A stretch of 64,000 nt of DNA from Henricia sp. BOLD:AAB3569 (Eukaryota > Echinodermata > Asteroidea > Spinulosida > Echinasteridae): NCBI GenBank assembly GCA_037783545.1, contig JBBELK010001480.1:1-64000 (forward strand), written 5' to 3'. A program made the position numbers and the translations under genes. Under the pieces are notes generated by a model, which was given only the letters and a program-made list of their open reading frames with translations, was not told the DNA's origin and did not search any database. Position 1 is the first letter of the stretch, and every line of letters starts with the position of its first letter. Positions 1 to 9,272 of the stretch are shown one piece after another.

Positions 1-268
1 CCTCATCATCAGTAAATGCTCTACATGTACCAGCTGAGCTACATGTATGAGGCATGTTACTCCCTCAGGTTTTCCCAAAAAAACTAAACCTTTTCTGTGT
101 TGCATGTTTGCACAACTGAGTAATTAAGTAACGTACACAATGTTTGCCATGGTACGTACCTAATCACCATGAAAATGGAATATACCAAACATTGGATTAG
201 AAAAACCAATCATATCCTCATGGGGATTTGAACCTGAGACCTCCAGCAAACTGAACAGATGCTCTACT
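1..268 (-). mobile_element. tRNA-derived SINE, minus orientation
   Basis: Contains the inverted A-box type word CAGCTGAGCTA, CTCCCTCAGGTTTTCCC, GTTGCATG and CCTAATCACCAT, and the inverted B-box region GATTTGAACCTGAGACC. The same word order is found at 1412-1750, 20926-21145 and 30208-30340. The repeat extends to the left of the window. It is split from its right part by the element at 273-1409. Confidence 0.7.
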
Positions 269-272
269 TGTA

Positions 273-1409
273 CCCTTTTCCCACTACAAACTGCTTAACC
301 CGGAGATTTGCCGCCCCGGGTTAAGCTTTTCTTACCCCGGGGTTCGTTAACCCCGAGTTCTGTTCCCATTTGTTTCGTTAACCCGGAGTTTCGGCAAACC
401 CGGGGCGAGCTTGCCCCGGGTTAACGCGGTGCGGTTTTCTACTACACGCGGACGGAGTGCGCGAGCTGGTCCCGCAATTGTTTTGTACTGGCTTGTCGCC
501 AAGCAACGGGTCCTTTTTCGCGCCACAAGACATCGGTAAATATGATCCCACCATTCGACACATGCGTTCGTTTCGCCGTACTGCCCTTTACGGTCAGTTC
601 GCCCCCAAACCACTTCGGCCACACACCACTCGTGCGAATAACATTTCGTCCAAACATCCATGACCCACGTGGCAAGCAAGACGCATCACGAGTAGGCCTA
701 TACCATTACAATGGGGGTGTATTAAGACGGTGTTTTCTCAGCCAGGCCTAATTCTTCTTTTAAAAATTATTTCATCAAACGGCATAAAACTAAGTAGCTG
801 CATGTCTGTTAGCCGTGAGCGGGCACGTGGTTAAAGTAGCATTTGGGCAATGTATTCCTACCTCCATGATTGGGCGAAGTGGTACAGCCGAGGGCGGATA
901 GTTTGGGGGCAAAGTACTGCTAGTACATCGCTCAAAATGGCGCCAGACACGGAAGCAATATCGGTCGCGGTCCTAATGGTAATTTTACAAATACTGCGAA
1001 GGAAACGTCAACGCCAATGTTCTCAAAAAGGGAAGAAGGCAGATGTTGCTTGAGGCAATACGCCAGCAGGATTTATAGCGCACAAACACTAATTTTCGCG
1101 CCACGAGTTTAACCTTTGGACACCGTATTGCGCAATATTTCATGCGTCTTAACCCCGAGATTGCTTGGGGAACACTTAACCCTGCTTGGTTTCCCACTAC
1201 AATGCTTACCCCGGAGTTTGGCCGTTAACCCCGAGATTGCCATCCTTAACCCTGGTCGCTGGCAGGGTTAACGATTTTTTCGTCTTAACCCGGGCCAGCA
1301 AAAGAGTAGTGGGAACGCTCGCGCGATATTTCGCTGCCCCGGGGTATCTCGGGGTTAAGGATTGCCGTTACCCCCGAGTTAACCCGGAGATTTTGTAGTG
1401 GGAAAGGGG
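273..1409 (+). mobile_element. GGGTTAA-rich DNA transposon copy 1 (non-autonomous)
   Basis: Begins CCCTTTTCCCACTAC and ends with its inverted match GTAGTGGGAAAGGGG; TA lies directly outside both ends. Both terminal regions (273-445 and 1189-1409) are packed with TTAACCC, CCCCGGGTTAA and AACCCCGAG words in both orientations. Each module is itself bounded internally by the same TTTCCCACTAC word (about 435-450 inverted, 1189-1200 direct), so the termini are compound. The centre (450-1180) is ordinary sequence with one short coding remnant (937-1050). It is inserted in a tRNA-type SINE. A longer, inverted relative is at 44668-46106. Confidence 0.85.
937..1050 (+). pseudogene. Possible transposase N-terminus remnant inside GGGTTAA element
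   Basis: From ATG at 937 it reads MAPDTEAISVAVLMVILQIL followed by RRKRQRQ and a stop about 38 codons in. A short acidic start, a hydrophobic stretch and an Arg-rich run resemble the N-terminus of many PIF/Harbinger transposases. The reading also survives in the copy at 44668-46106 (minus strand, about 45040-45162) with one amino-acid change and a 4 bp insertion after the shared part. No DDE catalytic region is present. The similarity is by eye only and the stretch is short. Confidence 0.35.
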
Positions 1410-1411
1410 TA

Positions 1412-1750
1412 TAGCTGAGCTACATGTACATGTACATGTTTGAGGCACAATGGTTTTAGTCCCTCAGGTTTTCCCTGAGAACTCAACTTTTCCCGCAGTG
1501 TTGCTTGGAAGCGCAACTGATTCAATATTTGAAATTGGTCCCTAATCATCATGGAAAACAAACAACCCGAACATGAGAGAAAAATCAATTGTTCTTTTCG
1601 GGATTTAAATGAACCCGAGACCACTGACTTTACAGGCAGAGGCATAGTGGTACATGTATACCATACATGAACACCTTCAGGTTTTCCCTACAAACCCAGT
1701 TTTTCTCTTGGTGTTGCATGTAAGTGCGCAACTGAATATAAAACATGGCC
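1412..1750 (-). mobile_element. tRNA-derived SINE, minus orientation, two units
   Basis: AGCTGAGCTACATGTACATG, TCCCTCAGGTTTTCCC, CCTAATCATCATGG, a weak inverted B box near 1600-1625 (TTTAAATGAACCCGAGACC), then a second partial unit with TTCAGGTTTTCCC and GTTGCATG. It belongs to the family seen at 1-268. Confidence 0.65.
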
Positions 1751-2205
1751 AATTCCCTGGTAAATACTGAGTGGTATTTGAGAACATGGAATTTGGACTT
1801 TGCATTTCTGCATCATACCGGGGTAGCTCAATATGTTAACATCTGCCGTTTGATCAAATAGCGTAATTATCAGTGCGTGTCTTGTAGTGTTAAAAATAGA
1901 ATCCTTGAACGGCGGAGTTTTATATTTATAGTTGTGAAACATCAAATAGGAATTTTAATGAGAAGGGTTTTCCCAGGCCCATCACCTGTTATTATCCACC
2001 AATAGTATGGTGGCTCTGCAAGGACATTTCTAATGACAGACTTGCAAGTTATGACATCGTACATGTAGTTCCTATTTACTAGCACATTGTACTTTATATT
2101 TACTGGCACATTGTACTTGCCATATATTTGTTTTGTTCAATCTATTTTTAAAATTATATATTGACTAATAAAAAAAAGTAATATTTTATTATCTTACCGT
2201 ACATG

Positions 2206-2613
2206 AGTCTTTCCACGGTAAAGGGGGCACTTTGGCAACACAGACCATATTTTCCAGAAAATACCTTAAATAAGTTTAAGTTGTTCTGAAGAGATAACTT
2301 AGGCCCAAAAAGGGTTACAAATAGAGTAACAACATGCCTTTTAAAAAAAACCGGTGTACAAATGTCCAATACCGGTATACACTCATAACCGGGACAGCCT
2401 AAAATGTAACACGGTTACGAGCATATATTGGAATTTTGTACACACTGTTTTTAGAAAGGCATGTTGTCACACTATTTGTAACCCTTTTTTGGCCTAAGCT
2501 ATCTCTTCAGAACAACTTTATTTTATTTTAAGACGAGACGAGGGTACAATGTATGTATATCTTCGAAAATATGGTCTGTGTTGCCAAAATGTCCCCTTTA
2601 CTGTGGAAAGACC
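2206..2613. mobile_element. Fold-back element A, copy 1
   Basis: Long imperfect palindrome: TCTTTCCACGGTAAAGGGGG at the left matches the inverse of CCCCTTTACTGTGGAAAGAC at the right, followed by paired GGCAACACAGACCATATTTTC, AGTTGTTCTGAAGAGATA and GGGTTACAAATAG segments. The arms are about 170 bp with a short non-palindromic centre. A second copy lies at 16586-16985. Confidence 0.85.
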
Positions 2614-3159
2614 CATTTTTCTCAAATCGACGTGAGTCACATTCAAGCATGAGAAGGCTCGGTGTGAATCTACGGTACATGTACACTGATATTAGAACAA
2701 TACAGATTATGGCAATTTTAATAAAATGATTCAGTATATGGAAGTGAAATGGACTAGTGGTACCAGCCAAAGTACTGGTATGTTACTCATATTGTTTTCT
2801 CCATTACACATCAAATCCACTTTTTCAAATATTTGCTACTGTTAAAAAAAATAACCAATTCACGCCACTTCAAAACCTTTACACATGTACGTGTATTTCC
2901 TCCTACTGGTACGTGAAATAAATGAGGACTTTTAATAACGGGTTGAGTTCTTTTGGTTTTCGTTGGGTTTGGTTTTCAAACTTTGGTTTTCAATCAGATT
3001 TTTTAGGTTTGCGTTTTTTTTAAGGTATTGGTCAGCTTCGGTCGCTGTAAATTAGACAATTTTCTTGAATATTATCAAAACTACATGTACATGTACTTGT
3101 TTTGATCCAATTTTGTGTGTTCTTCACTACCGGTATTTGTATTCAGAATTTGTACCATC

Positions 3160-3665
3160 CTGAGATCTCAGGAAATTCCACTCTGCTAAGTGCCGTTACA
3201 ATCCCGTGAGGAAACACAAGCAAATCTGTGAAGTTAGGCGGCCTTTACACTTAGCGAACGCACACATAATCATTTTGATGTAATTTAATAAATAGAACAA
3301 TTTCTATCCTTTTCAAAAATTTGATTGGTTTTTTGTACTTTATGACTATCCCTTCCTACCAAAATTTCCGGCGACGTTTTTATTTACTCCGCAGTTTTTC
3401 AAATTAATAACGGGGATGCATGATGACGAACGTGAATTAAATGGAATCACCGACGCAGACACGGCCAGCGCTACCGAGTATTACACTGTACTGTGTAAAC
3501 TTACATCTACCATCTTTGTGCGTGTATTAGAATGTACTGCAAAGCGTCCCAATTGGCCCAGAGCTGCGACAAGATTTCTGCGCTGCTTCCACAGTGAAAT
3601 GGGGCCAATTTCAACAGGGCCTAGGGACACACGAGTAGGGGAGTGCATTAAAGAGGCATTGTTGC
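3160..3665. repeat. Interspersed repeat shared with 15311-15876
   Basis: CCTGAGATCTCAGG, ATTCCACTCTGC, TTTACTCCGCAGTTTTTCAA, GGGATGCATG and CAACAGGGCCT occur in the same order and spacing in both places. The open frame inside (3416-3811) is not conserved in the other copy, so it is not a gene. Confidence 0.75.
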
Positions 3666-4290
3666 AAGAAGATGAATTTGCACTGGTATTTGTTTATTTT
3701 ATTTTTGTACAGGTAACTTCAAAAAGCCGTTTCTACAAATGCATTAAACTGTCACACTTTGCCGGAATTGCCGCTCATTTTTATGAAAAAAAGTCCATAA
3801 CTTTCCCATAATATGCTGGTAATAATCAATTCTCTGAAATGACGCTCGTAAAGAGGTGTTTGTTGAAGTACTGTACATTACCGGCATGTGTACTTTGTGT
3901 AAATTGAGTACTTAGCATTTTGGGGAGAAATTCCTAAATGTGTGCGTGTGTCATATATTTCTCAGAAGCATGCACAGTGATGGCACTTTGGCACTTTGGA
4001 AAAATCCAAAACATTACACACAGTGATGTATTGGAAACACAAGCTGTATTGAAATGCACTTTGCAGTACATGTACATGTAGCGCACTTAATCAATGTTAA
4101 AAGCACGTCCAGCTCCACGCCCCAAACTAACCAACAAGTTGGTTTGATGTTTCCTGATGGAGGCTTTGCCGACTATACCATTCAGATTCAGAATGTCATT
4201 TGATGCCTTAAAAACCCATACCAGTACTACATGATGTATGTGTATATATTTTCAATTTCAATGACCTAAAATGTTACTTCGAGTTGAAGC

Positions 4291-4329
4291 TCCCCCCCCC
4301 CCCCCCCCCCCCCCACCCCCACCCCCAAA
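4291..4329. repeat. Poly-C tract
   Basis: A run of about 23 C followed by ACCCCCACCCCC. Simple repeat; the length is likely unreliable in assembly. Confidence 0.95.
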
Positions 4330-4354
4330 ATAAAAACTTAAGTCTTGTTGGCAA

Positions 4355-4520
4355 TAGACTACTAAAGTGTGACGTCAGTTGCCATGGTCATTGGGTCTAA
4401 ACATTCACTGGTAATCTGAACGCCCATTGGTAAAGCGCAGGGGAACAGTTCATTGGTTTTAGTGTAGACCCAGAAACCTTGGCAACGCACAAAGGGTGAC
4501 GTTTTCACTTTAGTAGTCTA
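4355..4520. mobile_element. Short MITE, TAGACTACTAAAGTG termini
   Basis: TAGACTACTAAAGTGTGACG at the left is matched by the inverse of CACTTTAGTAGTCTA at the right, total 166 bp, with inner pairing of GTTGCCATGG and CCTTGGCAAC. A diverged copy without clear termini is at 10191-10315. Confidence 0.8.
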
Positions 4521-5745
4521 TAACAAATGTACATGGATGAATTTACATGTAGGCCTATTTCTTGTCCAAGATGGTATTTTTGTTTAAAAAAAAACATGCA
4601 TGGATCGTATGATTTCTGGATCATGCGATTGGTGGCGATTTGGTACAACCAATCGGCAATGTTTGCTACGATCTCCATTTGCAGTCACATACTGCAATTG
4701 TTCTTAAGACTGGTTGTATACATGTAATTCATACAACGATACCAACGATAGTATGCGTGGTCGTGCAATCACCGACGATTGGAGAAGATTGATTGCAATA
4801 TCAATCCGTGGCAACCTGCAACCGCTCGCATGACGGGTGTCACCACCGAATGTCAGTTGGCACGACCAGTTGGATGACCAGTTTTGCGACTGCTTGACCC
4901 GCGATCATGCATGACTGGTGGTGCGACCATGCGTGACTGGATGTACGACTCTGTAAGACCTGTCTGCGATTGGGAATCGCAGGTCGGAAATTTTGAACAT
5001 GACCATCGACCTTGCTGCAACTGATCACCCATGACCTCTGAGACCAGTTGCGCTCTTTCTGCAATTTGCCCGCAATTCCAAAATTTTTCAATCACAGCTC
5101 AGTTGTGACCTTGTCGCAGTTTTGCTGTGAGCATTCGGTTGAATCCCAACTCTAATCTGCCCTCTCTATTTCTAGCCTAATCACACGCTTGGGGACTTAA
5201 GGGGTTTATTAAATATCAGATTGATGGGTCACAGACAATCCCTTTATTAGTGACTGATTTACCTTGCCATTGTTTCACCTTGCACGGCAGGAAATATTTG
5301 ATGGGGAGCCTGGGGCGACTGTCTATCACGTGCATGTACCGAGTTTTACCTGTGTCATTGTGTCTTAAAGGGACACGGCAGTTCTGGCATGTCTGAAGCA
5401 AATGAGATACAGATGAATATTCTGACAATTAATATACTAAGTCAGTAAATTTGACAATAAATACGGCTTTTTAGAACAAATCTTTGCTTGGTCAGCCAAT
5501 TTAAAGCCTGCATACAGGATGTGCAATGTCCCAAATTCGACCATTTGACTAGGAAAAAAAACACCTTACTGAAATGCAATATAGAAATTGTTTCAACAGT
5601 CCAATGCATTTATTCCCGAGATATATCTTTCTTTGAGAAAATGATTGAGGATGAATTTTTATAAATGTCTAGATGCAAATACACATTTTTGTACAATGGT
5701 CTGGGTGCCCTCACGTGAAAGAAACTGGACCCTTGACTACCATGG

Positions 5746-6096
5746 TATACACCAATCCGGTAATAAGGTCTTCTTCCCTGTATATCCGCCATAGCTGGGG
5801 GGCTTCCACTGAATGAACTGTATGTTTTTGTTGTTGCTGAAGCTGCATTATTTTGTTTACTTCGAACAAGTTGCGCGTCTTTGTAGGGTTGTGTGCGCGC
5901 GCGAAGGCGGGCGCGTCGCGTGTACGCAAAGGCGGGCGCGTCGCGTATACGCGAAGAAGGCTCGTTAATTCGTGCATGTATTGGATGAGCGCTTTTCATT
6001 CTAACAGCAACACAAAACGCACAGCCCATGCACTGGACGCCCCCCAGCTATGGCGGATATGCAGGGAGGAGATCTTAGTTACCGGATTGGTGTATA
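5746..6096. mobile_element. Fold-back element B, copy 1
   Basis: TATACACCAATCCGGTAATA with TCCGCCATAGCTGGGG at the left pairs with CCCCAGCTATGGCGGATAT and ACCGGATTGGTGTATA at the right; arms about 65 bp. The GC-rich centre carries a direct repeat of GGCGGGCGCGTCGCGT (5903-5950). Confidence 0.8.
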
Positions 6097-6302
6097 ATGG
6101 CTCTGTTGTCTGCTCAGTATAACCGCACGCGTGGGTTTTGGGCCTACAATAATGGTCCTGTACCGTAAGCCCAATTTTCTTATTTTTCCTTAACACATTT
6201 AACACTCGGAACAAAGACTACCATTTTTCTTGCTCTTTCAAGCTTCTAACTACTTCATCTTCTAAAACAAAGTAACTGAGTATTGCACAAAATCTGTCGC
6301 AA

Positions 6303-6370
6303 ATGGGAATCGAACCAGGGACATTCATAACAGAAGTCTATCACTCTAACCACTACACCAAACGAACTCG
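6303..6370 (-). repeat. tRNA-like sequence (SINE head), minus strand
   Basis: On the minus strand it has an A-box-like TGGTGTAGTGGTTAGAGTG and a B-box-like CTGGTTCGATTCCC about 35 bp later, the internal polymerase III promoter layout. The acceptor stem does not close, so it is scored as tRNA-derived repeat rather than a working tRNA. Confidence 0.6.
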
Positions 6371-7388
6371 CTGCAGGCTCATCACATTTTGATGAATTCA
6401 ACCGTAACCCTAACCCCGACACCTAACCCTATGTATACCCCTACCCTAGTCTCTTCTCAAGATGTTCAATTGAATTCTCATATGGTCTGTAATAACAACG
6501 AATAATGGTCCAGGACCATAATTGTAGGCCAAAATTTGAGAATCTTGTTTTCATCGTCAGCAACACAATTAATTTTGATGTTAAATTCTGCAACTATGTG
6601 CTGCGCCATATTTAAAATTTTGAAAGGGGTGATGACGTCAACCATGAATGATTGTATGGATGACGTCAAGATTGATGCCTTGTTTCCCGACTCCCATACA
6701 CCATGAAGTATATACAAATCTGTTGTGTCCTGACTCGCGTCCTCTCAAGTCCGAGTGCCGAACTGCAAAAGATGGCGACTTACATGAAGCGTACATTTTA
6801 GGCAACCCTTTGCAAGTGTTGTCCCATCCTTTAAGTTGCACAAAGACTTACACACAGGTTGGTTTTTATCATACATGTATCCTTAATCACACGTGGAGAC
6901 AATGCCATTTTAACAGTTTTTGAATCATGTAATCCGTCTTTAAACAAAACAAATGTTAACACCATTGATCTTGAATAGTGCATGTATGCCCTCTCCACAG
7001 TAAAGTGCTGTCAATGGACATTTAGAACAGGGTCCAATTTTGACCTACTCTACATGATTGCCACTGTGTTGAAGTGTGTGTGATAGACTGAAAACCTCTC
7101 TCGACGCTTATGTGGGTCAAAACCCTGTACAATCTATCAATTTTTCATGAGTGTGACAAGGCCCAGCGGTCTATCACACCAAGCACACTGTGTTCATTTC
7201 TCCATGACCACAAGAATCTCTAATCAGTATGCCAAGTACATATTGCTAGAATATGGATTCAATTTCTGGCCATAACACCCCGGTAGCTTGTGACACCTGT
7301 GTTCCTAAGCAAGACATTTTATTTATTTATTTATTTATTCCATTTATTTACCCAGGGTGCACTGTGCCCAAACAGTTTACAAGAACTG

Positions 7389-8315
7389 GGCTGCGTTCCA
7401 AACACGCGAACGTTTGCAAACATTGGCAACATTGGCTAACAATTTCGAGTGGAACGCAGTGATCTCCACTGGTCAAAATTTTGTCCGGGCGCGCCGATGT
7501 GATGTCGCTCAACGGGGGGGGCGGGGTGGCGGCGACAGTGGCAGCACGTTGTCGTACTCACCCAAACACACAACCACGAACGCACCCGGACGTACGTCGC
7601 GACACAGTGGTTGGCATGCAGCGCCCTCAATAGTAAAAATAAAACGGCTCTTGAGGCCGCTGTTCAACAAATGCATACTGTCATGGCCGTTATCGATGCG
7701 AATTTGGGTCGCCGATCCGATAGATTTGCGTGGTAAATGACCGATAATGACACCAGTGACTACCGAATCACGTTAGGTGAATATACACCGCAATTTGGAA
7801 TGACTCGGCTGTACTTTCATAGTGTTTTGGAGGAGAAATTATTTTGTTTTGGTCCGGGCGGCACAATGTTTTGTCCGGGCCGCAAATGTTTTGTCCGGGC
7901 GGCAAATGATTTTGTCCGGGCGGCGCGCCCGGACAAAACCGGTAGTGGAGAACACTGGAACGTATTGTGTGCCACTAACGTTCACCAACGTTGGCCACTG
8001 AACTTTTGTTTTGTTCGCGATGTTCGCGAGGAATTTCAAAATGGCAAACGCGACATGAAAGATGACAGAAAATAACAAATAAATTGCACCTGTCGTGGTT
8101 GTCTGCCTTATTGCTGGCGATACACAATCAATAGCAACGTGTCACATTTCCTAAAAAATTTGGTAAGCAGCGGAGAGCCACATTAAAACGTCGATACGAC
8201 TGCTGTGACTGTGGGGCCGCCATCTTGACAATGTATTTTGGCAAACAATCCATTCCACATTGAGCAAACGTTGGCGCCAACGTTAATGAACCGTTTGCGT
8301 GTTTGGAACGCAGCC
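7389..8315. mobile_element. PIF/Harbinger-type MITE with CTG target duplication
   Basis: Inverted termini GGCTGCGTTCCAAACACGCG and its near inverse at 8295-8315. CTG occurs once in the uninterrupted LINE copy (AAACTGGTTTCC near 23980) and on both sides here (7386-7388, 8316-8318), giving a 3 bp duplication of a CWG site, which is typical of PIF/Harbinger. The inside has no transposase; it contains a repeated TTTTGTCCGGGCGGCAAATG unit at 7848-7945 with an inverted unit at its end, and a related single unit at 7480. Confidence 0.8.
7848..7945. repeat. Minisatellite, TTTTGTCCGGGCGGCAAATG-like units
   Basis: About four direct units of 18-21 bp, then one inverted unit (GCGCGCCCGGACAAAA), so the array closes in a hairpin. 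It lies inside the 7389-8315 element. The same word appears once near 7478. Confidence 0.8.
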
Positions 8316-8865
8316 CTGGTTTCCATTGGTGCCCTGCAAACACTCATAAAAATAATGTATTAAATTAAACTTCACAATCATGAACAAACTGGAATAAGAT
8401 ACAACTACAACATCAAAATTCACAAAACATCTACACAAAAATAATGGGTACAGAAGAACATCACCAGAAATATTATACATGCGCGTGACACTCAAATTTA
8501 CGCTAATTACAGGAAGGGCGAAAAACGCGCAAAATCTCTTTTTAAGAGAAAAACAAAGGGGAAAATTCCCCTCCGGCTCCAAAATGAAAGTTAAATTTTA
8601 TGGCAACCAAGTCATACGCTCTCTGTAAATTAACATTTCTCCCTTGAAGTAGATCATGTGAATATTATGTATATGTTTGGCGAAGTGCTGATTTGAATGA
8701 GCTCAAAGAAGACATAGTTGCTTCTGTACAGACCCTTTAATTTTGTTATTACCATAGGTGACTTTGCATTTGAAAATACTTGCAAGCCAAAAATTGTGGC
8801 TTATGGGCCGTCCACATTTGTCAAAATGTTTACACTTCTATAGAGCGTAGTAATTTTTGACTTCA

Positions 8866-8932
8866 CCCCCCCCCCCCCCCCCCCCCCCCCCCGCCCCCCA
8901 AATACTAGGGGGGCGGGGGGGGTGTACTTATC
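8866..8932. repeat. Poly-C tract with matching G-rich inverse (hairpin)
   Basis: About 27 C, then GCCCCCC, a 9 bp spacer AAATACTAG and GGGGGCGGGGGGGG. The two arms are inverse to each other. The following TGTACTTATCAACATTTTTC word also follows a C-rich run at 40277-40305, so it is probably part of an old repeat. Confidence 0.85.
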
Positions 8933-9159
8933 AACATTTTTCTGTCAGCACCTTGAAGTGTCAACATTTTACAGTGCATGTAAAGTCTTAAATGGCCCTC
9001 AAAACGCACCCCGCACCCCTCTACGCCTTGTACAACTGTAAAACTGTTGACAACTTTGGACGCCCCTTGGTGCTGCTCTTTCATCTTTCGAATATTTGTG
9101 CTGTAGTCATCACCTTATTGACATGTGTGTATGTTTTATTATTATTTCCTCATGTACAG

Positions 9160-9272
9160 ATCCACAAGATCCCAGTTGAGGATTGTTCAGCCTACACAAC
9201 ATGTGACACTTGCCTGGAGGGACAAATGGGTGTCGGTGACCCCTACTGTGGGTGGTGTTCACTCCAGAAAAA
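9160..9272 (+). CDS. PlexA: Plexin exon a: first PSI domain, N-terminal half
   Basis: Acceptor ATGTACAG ends at 9159 and donor GTAAGT starts at 9273. Encodes fragment residues 1-37 plus two bases of Asn38. It reads IHKIPVEDCSAYTTCDTC then DPYCGWC: the cysteine pattern (9, 15, 18, 30, 33) and CGWC core of a PSI domain directly after the Sema blade, as in all plexins. The previous exon should end the Sema domain and lies upstream of the window; I found no Sema-like coding in 1-9159. Ends in phase 2. Confidence 0.93.

Larger units (their letters stand above)
7319..8740 (-). mobile_element. LINE 3' end, interrupted (7319-7388 and 8316-8740)
   Basis: The two pieces together match 23909-24395: a TTTATTTA tail, TTCCATTTATTTACCCAGGG, CCCAAACAGTTTA, the CTGCAAACAC stretch, and the TTTGGCGAAGTG word. 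On the minus strand this is the 3' untranslated region and short-repeat tail of a non-LTR retrotransposon. No coding part remains here. A 927 bp element sits between the two pieces. Confidence 0.75.
1..9159. other. Upstream intron (probably between the last Sema exon and PSI1)
   Basis: No exon could be supported here; the region is presumed intron because the first exon seen starts inside the receptor. It holds SINE pieces (1-270, 1412-1750), a GGGTTAA element (273-1409), fold-back elements (2206-2613, 5746-6096), a short MITE (4355-4520), a LINE 3' end split by a Harbinger-type element (7319-8740) and poly-C tracts. I see nothing recognisable in about 1750-2200, 2620-3150, 3670-4290, 5150-5740, 6370-7315 and 8940-9159. 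4580-5150 has recurrent GACC and GACTGG words on no clear period. Confidence 0.6.

Noticed and set aside
3416..3811. 131-codon open frame
   Set aside because: It overlaps an interspersed repeat whose second copy (15311-15876) does not keep the frame; no recognisable domain.
6404..6445. CCCTAACCCCGACACCTAACCC considered as telomeric repeat
   Set aside because: Only a few irregular CCTAACCC words, not a true TTAGGG array; likely chance or a repeat fragment.
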